Shown: positions 44,764-54,087 of the stretch, one piece after another
How positions within the stretch are numbered: position 1 is the first letter of the stretch
Layout: every line of letters starts with the position of its first letter
Origin: JAGRAX01 sp041391365
GTDB lineage: Bacteria > Bdellovibrionota_G > JALEGL01 > JAGRMV01
DNA: 64,000 bases
Reading direction: 5' to 3'
Assembly: GCA_041391365.1 (NCBI GenBank)
Contig: JAWKOC010000001.1
Coordinates: forward strand, 558,001-622,000
Position numbers and translations under genes: made by a program
Notes under the pieces: generated by a model
Told to the model about the DNA's origin: nothing
The model's input: only the letters and a program-made list of their open reading frames with translations
The model's database searches: none

Positions 44764-45468
44764 TCAAGGAGAGGTTTTTTTTCGACGATATCTCATATTG
44801 AGAAGTTCAACACCGAGAGAAAACACCATAGCAAAGTAAATGTATCCCTTTTCTATTTCTTTTCCCATACCTTCCATCGTCAACATGACCCCGATCAAAA
44901 GCAAAAAGGCAAGAGCCAGAATCTTGATGCTTGGATTGTGATCTACAAAATTTCCGATTTTTCCGGCACTCACCAACATCACAACCATAGCTACAATCAT
45001 GGCAATAAGCATGATTGTAATGTTATTGGCCATCCCAACAGCTGTGATCACGGAATCTAAGGAAAATACGATATCCAGCAATACAATTTGAAATAAAATA
45101 AATCGAGAGTTATTTTGTTTTTTTGAGTCTGAATGCAATTCGTGAGTTTCAACTTTGTGATGAATCTCGATGGTCGACTTTCCAATCAAAAACAATCCAC
45201 CTAGAATTAAAATGATGTCTCGACCTGAAAAACTATGTCCAAAGATGGTAAAGAGGGTTGCAGTCAATCCCATAACCCAAGCGATAGAAAACAAAAGACC
45301 TACCCTCGCAAGCAGTGCAATCATGATTCCTGCACTTCGAATCTTAGCTCGATCTTTTTCTGAAACTCTACCGACCAAGATGGCAATGAAGACAATATTA
45401 TCAATTCCAAGAACAATTTCCATGGCAGTAAGCGTGATCAAAGCACCAATGTGTTCCAACGAAAGCAT
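44764..45468 (-). CDS. TerC/YkoY-type integral membrane protein
   Basis: A 234-residue, seven-helix protein. EIVLGIDNIVFIAIL near residue 20 and DIVFSLDSVITAVGM near residue 135 carry the acidic membrane residues typical of TerC proteins, which export manganese or affect tellurite resistance. A His-rich cytoplasmic loop (HHKVETHELH) sits between the halves. The SGNH hydrolase gene lies 11 bp upstream on the same strand. Confidence 0.9.
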   Translation of the reverse strand: MLSLEHIGALITLTAMEIVLGIDNIVFIAILVGRVSEKDRAKIRSAGIMIALLARVGLLFSIAWVMGLTATLFTIFGHSFSGRDIILILGGLFLIGKSTIEIHHKVETHELHSDSKKQNNSRFILFQIVLLDIVFSLDSVITAVGMANNITIMLIAMIVAMVVMLVSAGKIGNFVDHNPSIKILALAFLLLIGVMLTMEGMGKEIEKGYIYFAMVFSLGVELLNMRYRRKKTSP

Positions 45469-45479
45469 ACAACTTACTC

Positions 45480-46214
45480 CTATATCTTTTCCATCATAGA
45501 TTTCACTTGCTCATATATTTCTTCATTCACCCAACGTTCATACTGATGTTTTGAAGGGTGCAAATGGTCTTGAGCAACCAAATTTTCTTTGACAAGAGCC
45601 TGTCTGGAAATTTTTGTAATATCTACAAAAACGACATTTTTCTGTGCAGCAAAATCTTTGACGATGGAGTTGTATTGATCAATTTCACTCGAAATTTTTT
45701 CTCTTTTCAAAGATTGTTGACCAAACTGAGTATAAAAATAATCTGGAATTGAAATCATCAGAATAGATCGATTCCTTTTGCAGGCCAATTGAAGAGCCTT
45801 ATCATAAATGGCCGAAAGCTGAGGTAGAAACTTTTCCAATGCTACACCTTGATATTGATTGTTCACGCCAATAAGAATCGTAATAAGTTCAAAACAATGG
45901 GTCTGATTTTGAAGCTGTCTAAGCATATTTTCAAACAACTCATCAGCCCTCCAACCCGTTTTGGCAATCACAGTCGTTTGAACCGTAGCATGAAAGTTTT
46001 TCTCTACCTTCTTAGCCAACAAAGAAGGAAATGTTTCCTCAAAAACAAGAGATTCACCAACTGTATATGAATCTCCCAAGGCCAAATAACGAATTGACTG
46101 ACTCATTGAATCTTTGCTCCATCCCAGAGAGGTAAGCATCATCACGATGCCAAAAAGAATCCACTTCACTGTATCACGACTTTCCCAAACCAAAGACCAA
46201 AAGAGCCATCTCAT
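45480..46214 (-). CDS. SGNH/GDSL family hydrolase
   Basis: A 244-residue esterase-like protein. Block I is LALGDSYTVGE (catalytic Ser), block III is GVNNQYQG (oxyanion Asn), and block V is DHLHPS (catalytic Asp and His). An N-terminal hydrophobic stretch (WILFGIVMMLTSLGWS) suggests export. The open frame begins at 46295; ATG 46214 is the best upstream start, but 46142/46139 would give a shorter signal peptide. Likely a lysophospholipase or acyl esterase. Confidence 0.82.
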   Translation of the reverse strand: MRWLFWSLVWESRDTVKWILFGIVMMLTSLGWSKDSMSQSIRYLALGDSYTVGESLVFEETFPSLLAKKVEKNFHATVQTTVIAKTGWRADELFENMLRQLQNQTHCFELITILIGVNNQYQGVALEKFLPQLSAIYDKALQLACKRNRSILMISIPDYFYTQFGQQSLKREKISSEIDQYNSIVKDFAAQKNVVFVDITKISRQALVKENLVAQDHLHPSKHQYERWVNEEIYEQVKSMMEKI

Positions 46215-46273
46215 TCCGATTCTTGGCTTTTTTGATGTTTTTGATATCGTACATACAGCTATCTTATACACAC

Positions 46274-47146
46274 ATGGCACAAAATCAAAAATCAAATCCC
46301 TCTGGAATCAATCAAAAGGCATTTTTGGGAGAATCCATTCGAAAAGGCGTCCCTTCTGAATATAGAAAAGACTTTTTCTATCTTTTGATGGAAATGACAT
46401 GGCCCAGGCTATTTGGAGGCATTTTTATATTGTATATTTTGTCCAATGTATTTTTTGCCGCAATCTACATGCTTCTACCATATTCCATTTCTGGCTTGCG
46501 CTCACCTCATTTTTGGGAGGCTTATTTTTTTAGCATTCAAACCATGTCCACCATTGGATATGGAAGTCTACATCCGACAAGTTTCGCCTCCAACGTGGTC
46601 GTTAGTGTCGAGGCAGCTTTTGGGCTGATTGGAATCGCCACAGTCACCGGAATTGTATTTTCAAAACTTTCTCGTCCTCAAGCAAAGATTCTTTTTAGCA
46701 AAAACCTTTTGGACACCAAAATGGATGGAAAGAGAACACTTCAGTTTCGAATTGGAAACACGCGTGGAAACGATATCGTCGATGCAAAATTGACCCTATC
46801 GGTTTTGCTTGATCATATGACCGCAGAAGGACAGGACATGAGACGCATTCATGAACTTAAATTGCTCCGAGATCGAACTCCCTTTTTTCGTCTTACGTGG
46901 TCCGTATTTCATGTGATCGATGAAACCTCACCCCTTTTTGGAATGGATTTGCATGAGGGATCACTTCGCACCATTGTTGCCACCGTTGCAGGACATGATG
47001 GCACTTACTCCAACACCATCTATTCACGATACAATTATTTTCCGGATGATATCATTCAAAATCGATATTTTGCAGACATCATGGAGGTTTTGCCAGATGG
47101 GAATCTTATGATTGATTACGAAAAATTTCATGATTTGAAGTCATAG
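46274..47146 (+). CDS. Inward-rectifier (KirBac-type) potassium channel
   Basis: A 290-residue channel subunit. The N-terminal slide helix region YRKDFFYLLMEMTWPRLFG precedes TM1, pore loop and filter TMSTIGYGSLHP (about residue 95), TM2 VVVSVEAAFGLIGIATVTGIVFSKLSRP, and then the beta-rich cytoplasmic domain (residues 140-285) with FRIGNTRGNDIVDAKL. It tetramerises to conduct potassium. ATG 46274 was chosen over the earlier in-frame codon at 46223. Its 3' end overlaps the convergent ABC transporter gene by 41 bp. Confidence 0.92.
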   Translation: MAQNQKSNPSGINQKAFLGESIRKGVPSEYRKDFFYLLMEMTWPRLFGGIFILYILSNVFFAAIYMLLPYSISGLRSPHFWEAYFFSIQTMSTIGYGSLHPTSFASNVVVSVEAAFGLIGIATVTGIVFSKLSRPQAKILFSKNLLDTKMDGKRTLQFRIGNTRGNDIVDAKLTLSVLLDHMTAEGQDMRRIHELKLLRDRTPFFRLTWSVFHVIDETSPLFGMDLHEGSLRTIVATVAGHDGTYSNTIYSRYNYFPDDIIQNRYFADIMEVLPDGNLMIDYEKFHDLKS

Positions 47147-48938
47147 CTTTTCCACCCGTCTGAACATTCCAAAGCTTTGCATAGATGTGATTGCTCTCTA
47201 GTAGATCTCTATGTTTTCCACTTTCTACAATTTTCCCATGGTCTAACACATAGATATGATCTGCTTCGGTAATGGTTGAGAGACGGTGAGCTACCACAAC
47301 CGTTGTTCTATTTTTGGATATTTTGGCAATTGAACGCTGGATAGCGGCCTCTGTTTCGTTGTCAACCGCAGAAGTCGCTTCGTCCAAGATCAACACATCA
47401 GGGTCCTTCAATATGGCTCGAGCAATTGAAAGACGTTGTCGCTGCCCTCCTGACAATTTCTGTCCTCGTTCTCCCACAACCGTGTCATATCCTTTATCCA
47501 AGGTCAGAATAAAATCATGAGCTTCCGCCAATACACACGCTCGAACCAATTGATCCTCTTGAATGGTCTCATCATGAAAACAAAGATTTTCACGAATGGT
47601 CCCATGAAAAAGAAATACATCCTGACTTACAAGCCCAATGCGTTTTCTCAAAGCTTTCAAATTGTAATCTTGGAGTGGATTTCCATCCAAATAGATGTTT
47701 CCTTGTGTTACCTCATAGTAACGGGAAAGCAGTTTGATGATGGTGCTCTTTCCAGACCCTGTCAAACCGACCAGAGCTGTTGTCTTTTGAGGAAGAATTT
47801 CAAGCTGGAGATCTTGTAAAATCACTGGACCAGACTCATAGCCGAAAGTAACGTGTTCGAATCGATAGTGACCTCGAATTTTTTGAACATGCAATGGACC
47901 CGACAATATAGCCGGATAAATGTTCATGAGATCCAATACTCTTCGTGTCGATGCCATGGCTCTCTCATACAAATCTACAGTGGTTGCCAGCCTTGTCATG
48001 GGCCAAAGAAGTCTTTGGGTAAGAAAAATCAAAACTCCATATGCACCAATATTAAGGGACCCATGAAGCACTTTCCAGCCTCCATAAACTAGCGTGGCCA
48101 AAAAACCTGACAACACTCCCAAGCGAATGATGGGAGTAAAAGCTGAACTTACAGAGATCGCCTTTGAATTTATTTTGACATAGTCAAGGCTATCCAACTC
48201 CATCTTTGTGGATTCTATTTCCTCCCCAGTAAAACTTTTAATGGTAAGAATTCCACTGATGTTGTTGTTTAGACGTGAGGCCAACACACCTACCTGATCC
48301 CGTACTTTTGCATACAAAGGCTCAGCTCTCTTTTGAAAATAAAATGCCCCTACAACAATGATGGGAATCGGAGTGATGGCAAGCCATGCAATCTCAGGCG
48401 AAAGGTAAAAGAATACAGCTCCAACGCCAACGGCTGCCGTGGCCGTCTGAACCACCTCATTCATACCTCCATCCAAAAAACGTTCAAGTTGATTGATATC
48501 ATCATTGAGTACAGCCACTAGATTCCCAGTGCTTTGATTTTCGAAATATCCTAAATCTAAACTCTGAAGATGAGCATAGGCTTTTGTCCGAAGTTTATGT
48601 TGAATCACTTGAGCCAAACCTCTCCACGAAATCAAATGCAAATATTCGAAAATCGATTCAAACACCCATACAAAAAAGGTTAATACCGCCAATACCAGAA
48701 TTTGGTGCCATGGCTCGATCACACCAAATCTTGCTACAAATGAGGTTTCTTTGGAAACAACCACATCAATGGCCACACCAATCAAAATTTCTGGTGCGAT
48801 ATCAAAAATTTTATTCAGAATAGAAAAGAGGCCAGATCGCAGAAACCAAGGTTTTTCCTCTTTTGCAAAATCAATCAATCGACGAAAAGATTCAAAAGAT
48901 CCAGATCGTTTCTTGTTTTCTTTTGTTGATTTCATCAT
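47106..48938 (-). CDS. ABC exporter, fused permease and ATPase (MsbA/multidrug type)
   Basis: A 610-residue half-transporter. Residues about 20-330 hold six membrane helices; residues 355-590 are the ATPase: Walker A GLTGSGKST, Q loop SQDVFLFHGTIRENL, signature LSGGQRQRLSIARA, Walker B VLILDEATSAVDNETE and VVVAHRLSTI. Likely works as a homodimer to export lipid, peptide or drug. It starts 3 bp after the end of the ABC-2 permease, so it may be co-transcribed with the ABC-2 exporter genes. Confidence 0.93.
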   Translation of the reverse strand: MMKSTKENKKRSGSFESFRRLIDFAKEEKPWFLRSGLFSILNKIFDIAPEILIGVAIDVVVSKETSFVARFGVIEPWHQILVLAVLTFFVWVFESIFEYLHLISWRGLAQVIQHKLRTKAYAHLQSLDLGYFENQSTGNLVAVLNDDINQLERFLDGGMNEVVQTATAAVGVGAVFFYLSPEIAWLAITPIPIIVVGAFYFQKRAEPLYAKVRDQVGVLASRLNNNISGILTIKSFTGEEIESTKMELDSLDYVKINSKAISVSSAFTPIIRLGVLSGFLATLVYGGWKVLHGSLNIGAYGVLIFLTQRLLWPMTRLATTVDLYERAMASTRRVLDLMNIYPAILSGPLHVQKIRGHYRFEHVTFGYESGPVILQDLQLEILPQKTTALVGLTGSGKSTIIKLLSRYYEVTQGNIYLDGNPLQDYNLKALRKRIGLVSQDVFLFHGTIRENLCFHDETIQEDQLVRACVLAEAHDFILTLDKGYDTVVGERGQKLSGGQRQRLSIARAILKDPDVLILDEATSAVDNETEAAIQRSIAKISKNRTTVVVAHRLSTITEADHIYVLDHGKIVESGKHRDLLESNHIYAKLWNVQTGGKAMTSNHEIFRNQS

Positions 48939-48941
48939 AGG

Positions 48942-49703
48942 CTAGTTTTTGAGTTTGTATCCGGTCGCGAAAACTCTCCAAATGATGACCAAAAACAAGC
49001 CAACGAACCCCAAAATGACAGCCAAACTTGTTCCTACACTCACATCTGCATTTCCGTAAAAACTCCATCGAAACCCGCTGATCAAGTAAACAACGGGATT
49101 GAACATTGAAACTTTTTGCCACAATGGGGGAAGCATTTTGATGGAGTAAAAACTTCCACCCAAAAAAGTCAAAGGGGTAATGACAAGCAAAGGAATGATT
49201 TGAAGTTTTTCAAAACCATCCGCCCATATCCCGATAACAAATCCCAACATGCTAAAACTAATGCAAGTAAGCAAAAAAAAGACTATCGCCATGAGGGGGT
49301 GTAGAACTTCGATGTCGACAAAAAAATGGGCTGTTATAAAAATAATAGTTCCAAGGAGCAAGGATTTACTGGCAGCCGCCCCTACATATCCCAACGTAAC
49401 CTCAAAAAAAGAAATAGGCGCTGACAAAATTTCATAAATTGTGCCTACAAATTTTGGAAAAAAAATACTGAATGATCCATTGGAAACACTGTTGGTCAAC
49501 ACAGACAACATGATCAACCCGGGCACAATGAATGATCCATACGGAACTCCATCCATTTCATTCATTCGTGAACCTATCGCAGATCCAAATACAATAAAGT
49601 AGAGACAAGTAGAAATGACAGGTGAAATGACACTTTGACCCAAAGTTCGAAACATTCGAGTCATTTCAAATCGATAGATTGCAGCAACTCCACGATAGTT
49701 CAT
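48942..49703 (-). CDS. ABC-2 type transporter permease (YadH-like)
   Basis: A 253-residue protein with six helices. IYRFEMTRMFRTLGQSVISPVISTCLYFIVFGSAIGSR and the central LSAPISFFEVTLGYVGAA helix match ABC-2 exporters such as YadH. ATG 49703 was chosen because it overlaps the stop of the ATPase's natural reading frame (TGATG) and matches the family start; the open frame begins at 49769. Partner of the ATPase gene immediately upstream. Confidence 0.88.
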   Translation of the reverse strand: MNYRGVAAIYRFEMTRMFRTLGQSVISPVISTCLYFIVFGSAIGSRMNEMDGVPYGSFIVPGLIMLSVLTNSVSNGSFSIFFPKFVGTIYEILSAPISFFEVTLGYVGAAASKSLLLGTIIFITAHFFVDIEVLHPLMAIVFFLLTCISFSMLGFVIGIWADGFEKLQIIPLLVITPLTFLGGSFYSIKMLPPLWQKVSMFNPVVYLISGFRWSFYGNADVSVGTSLAVILGFVGLFLVIIWRVFATGYKLKN

Positions 49704-49815
49704 CAATGCACCAACTTTACAAAAATTTCTTCTAAAGTACTTTTGGTACTCAAATCTGTATATATTCAATTTTCATCCGCGAGCTTTTTGAACAAACTGC
49801 TGTAAACTTCCATCA

Positions 49816-50634
49816 TCAGAGTTTCAATAAAGGTATGAACCCACTTTTTCCCATTTTCCACAATTTGCAAATCAAACTTTTCAAACTAGAGGGAATCTCA
49901 TTCCTTGGATGTTGCAATTCTATGGTCAACGTTTTCTGTGCCAAGGTATCCATAAGCTTTGCTTTTTCTTCAACCAAAATGATTTTGCCGTGGTTGATTA
50001 CACCCACACGGTCTGCCATTTCCTCTGCTTCTTCTATATAATGTGTCGTTAGAAGTATGGTAACGCCCTGGTCCCTCAAAGACCGAACAAGTTTCCACAT
50101 GTTTTTGCGCAATTCAACATCTACACCAGCTGTAGGTTCATCCAAAAAAAGAACCTGAGGATTGTGAGACAACGCTTGTGCAATCAAAAGTCTTCTCTTC
50201 ATTCCCCCCGACAAACTGAGAATTTTCTCATCCTTTTTGTCCCACAAAGATAGCTGCTTTAGGAGCGTTTCCAAATATTCTGGATCTTGTTTACAACCAA
50301 AGAGGCTTCTGGAAAACTGAACAATATTCCAAACTTTTTCAAAAGAGTGGGTAGCAAGTTCCTGAGGAACCAAACCAATCAATTTCCTTGCTTGTCGATA
50401 GTCTCTGACGTTATCAAAACCGTTCACCTTTACATATCCTTTGCTCGCATTCACGATTCCACAAATGATATTGATCAGAGTACTTTTTCCTGCTCCGTTA
50501 GGCCCAAGGAGAGCAAAAATTTCCCCTTTGCGAATGGTCAGATCAATTGGATGCAAAGCCTGAAACCCCTGCGCATATGTTTTTTCGATTCCTTTGATTT
50601 CGATAGCAGGTGTATCTATCGTGTGGCTAGCCAT
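49816..50634 (-). CDS. ABC-2 transporter ATPase (YadG-like), frameshifted tail
   Basis: A 272-residue visible ATPase: Walker A GPNGAGKST, Q loop LVPQELA, signature LSGGMKRRL, Walker B VLFLDEPTAGVD and H loop TTHYIEEAEEMADR. The C-terminus ends in an atypical KLWKMGKSG stretch. In another frame the family tail continues (FDLQIVENGKKWVHTF, then LEEIFVKLVH) to a stop at 49703 that overlaps the permease start. A T lost from TTT near 49878 explains the first break, and a further small change near 49766 is needed. The true gene is probably 49703-50634. The open frame starts at 50667 (TTG). Confidence 0.88.
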   Translation of the reverse strand: MASHTIDTPAIEIKGIEKTYAQGFQALHPIDLTIRKGEIFALLGPNGAGKSTLINIICGIVNASKGYVKVNGFDNVRDYRQARKLIGLVPQELATHSFEKVWNIVQFSRSLFGCKQDPEYLETLLKQLSLWDKKDEKILSLSGGMKRRLLIAQALSHNPQVLFLDEPTAGVDVELRKNMWKLVRSLRDQGVTILLTTHYIEEAEEMADRVGVINHGKIILVEEKAKLMDTLAQKTLTIELQHPRNEIPSSLKSLICKLWKMGKSGFIPLLKL

Positions 50635-50718
50635 AGAAGGACTGCTTGTATCTGTATTCCATTCCAAAGTAAATGAATTATCGTGGAAAGAAAATACGGG
50701 TCGTTGTCCAGTTGTGAT

Positions 50719-51126
50719 ATGTTCATGGCCATGATCACAGAACTTTATACTGCGCTACTGGCCATTGTATTTTTTGCAATTTCTCTGAGGGTAATTCTAC
50801 TGAGAAGAAAACTGAAAATATCCTATGGATATGGAAAGAATCTGGAAATCATAGGACCTGTAAGTGCTCACTCGAACTTTGTTTCCTATGTTCCTTTCCT
50901 ATTGATCATGATGTTTTTTGTGGAGACAAGTTCGTTGGACATTTCCAGCCTGGCACTGCACATTCTTGGATCTGCCATTCTTTTGGGAAGAATTTTCCAT
51001 GCCCTCGCTTTGTTCTCCCAAAAACCTGCATTTGTATTTCGAATTTTAGGAATGCAAATGACTTTATGGCCCATGTTGACCCTATCCAGCTTGATGCTGT
51101 GGAACTGCTATCAAAATTGGGTGTAA
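50719..51126 (+). CDS. MAPEG family membrane protein
   Basis: A 135-residue, four-helix protein. The segment VSAHSNFVSYVPFLLIMMFFVE and LHILGSAILLGRIFHALAL match bacterial MAPEG proteins (glutathione- or eicosanoid-related membrane enzymes). Start is uncertain among ATGs 50719, 50725 and 50731; the last fits the family start MITELYTALLA. Divergent from the ABC-2 ATPase gene. Substrate unknown. Confidence 0.85.
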   Translation: MFMAMITELYTALLAIVFFAISLRVILLRRKLKISYGYGKNLEIIGPVSAHSNFVSYVPFLLIMMFFVETSSLDISSLALHILGSAILLGRIFHALALFSQKPAFVFRILGMQMTLWPMLTLSSLMLWNCYQNWV

Positions 51127-51130
51127 GGTT

Positions 51131-51952
51131 TTAAAAACGAGTCAACAACGAAAATCCGCCGCCCACAGGAATGCGAACCTGATCCACCATGAAAAACATG
51201 ATGTCGGCTCCAACTTTGGCATTGATAAAAAGCGGGTGTTTTCCTAAGCTCATCACTTGCCGTGAGGCTTCTAGAGCCAGATGAGCTCCGACCGAGTTGC
51301 CATCATCTCCACTATGATCAAAAGAATAATACATCAATCCCACATGAACCCTGGGTGTAAAAAGATTGAATTGATTGTGAGGAAAATGGTATCGAAACGT
51401 GGGGCCAAGCTGAAGATATTGACCACGAATGAAAATGCCCTCCACAAGAAAACCCACGCAGCCATCTGGACCAACATAATAACATCCATCAAGGCCTGAG
51501 CGGAGATGATTGTAAAATGACTTTCCAGCAAATGCAGAATAGCCCGTAAGGCCAAGCGAAAAAGGCTGATCAACTTTTTTTCTGGGAGTTTTTGGAGATC
51601 GATCTTGAACGGGTATCGATTTTTTCTTTCGCGGAGCTTTTTGAGTTTGCTTGGGTTTTGGCATTTTGCCACGATAAACTTCAATGACTTTTACTTGGTT
51701 CGATAGCAGCCACCCCTTCCCATTTGACGTATAAATTTCAAACCAATCTCCCTGTTTCCCTGTGATCAAAACCTTCTGTCCGCTTCGATAACCACCCAAA
51801 ATAGACGCATCCATTTTCGGTTCGGCCAAAAGATTTTGTTTTTGGATGCATTGCCCGACCAAGGGACTTTTGGCAGCTTGGTACTCCTGTGCCCTTCCCA
51901 AACCGGCAAAGCAAAAAAGCAGCACTGGGCCTATCCATCGAATGAACTTCAT
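51131..51952 (-). CDS. SH3b domain protein with C-terminal outer-membrane barrel-like region
   Basis: A 273-residue exported protein: signal peptide (residues 1-21, ending GRA), bacterial SH3 domain at about 30-92 (LLAEPKMDASILGGYRSGQKVLITGKQGDWFEIYTSNGKGWLLSNQV), a Lys/Pro-rich linker (100-130), and a beta-rich C-terminal region ending in TRF, as outer-membrane barrels do. It may tether peptidoglycan to the outer membrane. A promoter-like pair lies upstream. Confidence 0.78.
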   Translation of the reverse strand: MKFIRWIGPVLLFCFAGLGRAQEYQAAKSPLVGQCIQKQNLLAEPKMDASILGGYRSGQKVLITGKQGDWFEIYTSNGKGWLLSNQVKVIEVYRGKMPKPKQTQKAPRKKKSIPVQDRSPKTPRKKVDQPFSLGLTGYSAFAGKSFYNHLRSGLDGCYYVGPDGCVGFLVEGIFIRGQYLQLGPTFRYHFPHNQFNLFTPRVHVGLMYYSFDHSGDDGNSVGAHLALEASRQVMSLGKHPLFINAKVGADIMFFMVDQVRIPVGGGFSLLTRF

Positions 51953-51966
51953 AGCAAATTGATTTC

Positions 51967-51995
51967 ATTATGAATTTTAATCTTTCATCTGTAAA
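51967..51995 (-). promoter_or_regulatory. Candidate promoter of the SH3b protein gene
   Basis: Minus-strand TTTACA and CATAAT separated by 17 bp; the -10 ends 14 bp before ATG 51952, giving a very short leader. Confidence 0.5.
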
Positions 51996-52097
51996 TGTAT
52001 TTCCCCCTGTTTCGCCCGCTTCTCACTCTCACAGTCGCAAAACCATGTTGTTTTTGACGCAAAAGGGACTTGGATTTCTCACCATGTCAATGGTAGA

Positions 52098-53738
52098 ATG
52101 CCTTCGATGACTTTCTTTTTCGACGCAATCCGAAAAAAAACGCGTACCTTTTCTGCGCCCTCGTGGATCAAGTCACCCAAAACAACCACGAATCTTACAC
52201 AAAAAGATCTAGACCATCTCAATTCAATCGGATCGTCCCTCAATACTCGAAAAGATGTACAGGAATTCCTGCACATGGTCGTCAAACGTTCCCGACAAAT
52301 TGTGGTTGGTGATTGTTCTTGTTTGTATCTGGTCAAAAAAATGTCTGACGTAGAATCCAAGCTGGAACTTTTTGCGAGCAATTTTGAACATGAGACCATG
52401 GATCTTTTTCCCAAAGAGTTGGAAATCAATGAACATAGTTTTGCAGGAACCGCGATCTCCTACCAACAGTCGTATCGTATGGATCAAAACCTTCATCATC
52501 ACCCATTGTACCCCGCATCGATCCTTGAAAAAGCAGCGCAAAACTATCCTTTGCAGTCGTTGATTTGCCTCCCTCTGCTTGGAAGTCGATCCACTCTCTT
52601 GGGAGTCTTACTCATTTGGAACAAAAAAGAAAATCGAAAAACCCAACTCAATTCCGATACCGTGGAGTTGATTTTACCTTTTTCTGAAGAAGACGAGCGG
52701 CTGCTTTTATCGATTGTTGGACAAACATCAATTGGGCTGGAGAACGCAAAACTCTATGAATCCATAAGTAAACTTTTTGATGGATTCATTCGAGCGTCCG
52801 TCATGGCCATCGAAGCGAGGGACCCCTCCACTTTTGGACATTCGGAAAGGGTCGCCAAACTTACTGTAGCTCTAGCCAAAGAAGTTCATGCTCAAGAAGA
52901 TCATGTATTTCATAACATTCACTTCACAGATCGAGATCTTCGAGAGCTTGAATATGCTGCTCTTTTGCATGATTTTGGAAAGATTGGAGTCCGAGAATCT
53001 GTTTTGACCAAAGCCAAAAAACTTCATGATTTTGAAATTGAATCCATCAAAGACAGATTGGATTTGTGGAGACAGTCCGTCATCATTGAGCACCAAAAGC
53101 AAAAAATTGATTTGTACAAAATGGACAAAGGCAAACAAAAGATTGATGAAAAAATGGCAAAAATTGATCAAAAACTCTCCCATGAGCTTAAAAAAATTGA
53201 TCATATTTTTGAGCTCATCGTCCTCAACAATGAACCTTCTGTCCTTTCAGAAGGTGAGTTGATTGAAATTGAGTCTCTGTTGGATTTGAATTTTTTGCGC
53301 CCTTCTGGACAACAGGACAAAATTTTACAGACGGAACAAGTCCGAAGACTGTCAATACCTCGTGGTAGCCTTTCGGAAAGCGAGCGTAAGGAAATTGAAT
53401 TGCATGTAAACATTACCTATCAGTTTCTCAATCAAATTCCATGGACAGCCGACTTGGCCAATGTACCTTCCATTGCATATGCTCACCATGAAAAACTCGA
53501 TGGCAGCGGATATCCAAGAGGAGTTAGAGATGATCAAATTCCATATCCGGCCAAATTGATGACCGTCACCGATGTATTTGATGCCCTTGTAGCGAGAGAT
53601 CGACCTTACAAAAAAGCCATTTCCATTTCAGATGCTGTTAAAATTTTACATCACGAAGCAGACGAGAATAAACTAGACAAAAATCTGGTCAATTTGTTCG
53701 TGGATCAAAAGCTATACAGACAAGTCACTCAGTACTAG
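52098..53738 (+). CDS. GAF-HD-GYP cyclic-di-GMP phosphodiesterase-like protein
   Basis: A 546-residue signalling protein. GAF-like sensor at about residues 45-220, then HD-GYP. The HD part has HSERVAKL and LLHDFGKIGV; the GYP part has AHHEKLDGSGYPRGVRDDQIP and VTDVFDALVARDRPYKKA. Between them, residues about 315-430 are an insertion rich in Lys-Ile-Asp heptad-like repeats (KQKID, KGKQKIDEKMAKID, ELKKID), probably a coiled coil. HD-GYP enzymes hydrolyse c-di-GMP to GMP. A PilZ protein, a c-di-GMP receptor family, is encoded next to it on the opposite strand. Confidence 0.9.
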   Translation: MPSMTFFFDAIRKKTRTFSAPSWIKSPKTTTNLTQKDLDHLNSIGSSLNTRKDVQEFLHMVVKRSRQIVVGDCSCLYLVKKMSDVESKLELFASNFEHETMDLFPKELEINEHSFAGTAISYQQSYRMDQNLHHHPLYPASILEKAAQNYPLQSLICLPLLGSRSTLLGVLLIWNKKENRKTQLNSDTVELILPFSEEDERLLLSIVGQTSIGLENAKLYESISKLFDGFIRASVMAIEARDPSTFGHSERVAKLTVALAKEVHAQEDHVFHNIHFTDRDLRELEYAALLHDFGKIGVRESVLTKAKKLHDFEIESIKDRLDLWRQSVIIEHQKQKIDLYKMDKGKQKIDEKMAKIDQKLSHELKKIDHIFELIVLNNEPSVLSEGELIEIESLLDLNFLRPSGQQDKILQTEQVRRLSIPRGSLSESERKEIELHVNITYQFLNQIPWTADLANVPSIAYAHHEKLDGSGYPRGVRDDQIPYPAKLMTVTDVFDALVARDRPYKKAISISDAVKILHHEADENKLDKNLVNLFVDQKLYRQVTQY

Positions 53739-53759
53739 AAAAAACTTTTATCGAAAAAA

Positions 53760-54074
53760 TCAGGCAGCTACGACAGAGGTAAGATAGTTGCGAATGAGTT
53801 TGCGTTTTTCAGCAGTGACTTTGAAAAAACGAACTCCACAACCACGTCCTTCGAGTCTCCACATGACATCTCCTTTGATCTCAAGAAGCTGATCAACGTT
53901 GGGAATGGAAATTTGCAAGTCCAATACCGTCCCCACAAACGGAGGATTGTCCGACTTCAAAAAAAGGCCTCCTTCTGACAAATCTTCAGAGAAGAAAACC
54001 TCGTTGCGTCCATTTTCAACGTAGGTGACTTTTACCGTTACGGGAATTCTAGGATGTTGTCTTCGCTCTTTCAT
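53760..54074 (-). CDS. PilZ domain protein
   Basis: A 104-residue single-domain protein. RRQHPRIP near residue 4 is the RxxxR motif and DLSEGGLFL near residue 31 is the D/NxSxxG motif; together they bind cyclic-di-GMP. CGVRFF follows. Last gene of the rsmD-coaD-aspC-pilZ run, 13 bp after the aminotransferase stop, and convergent with the HD-GYP gene. Confidence 0.92.
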   Translation of the reverse strand: MKERRQHPRIPVTVKVTYVENGRNEVFFSEDLSEGGLFLKSDNPPFVGTVLDLQISIPNVDQLLEIKGDVMWRLEGRGCGVRFFKVTAEKRKLIRNYLTSVVAA

Positions 54075-54087
54075 GATTTACCCATGA

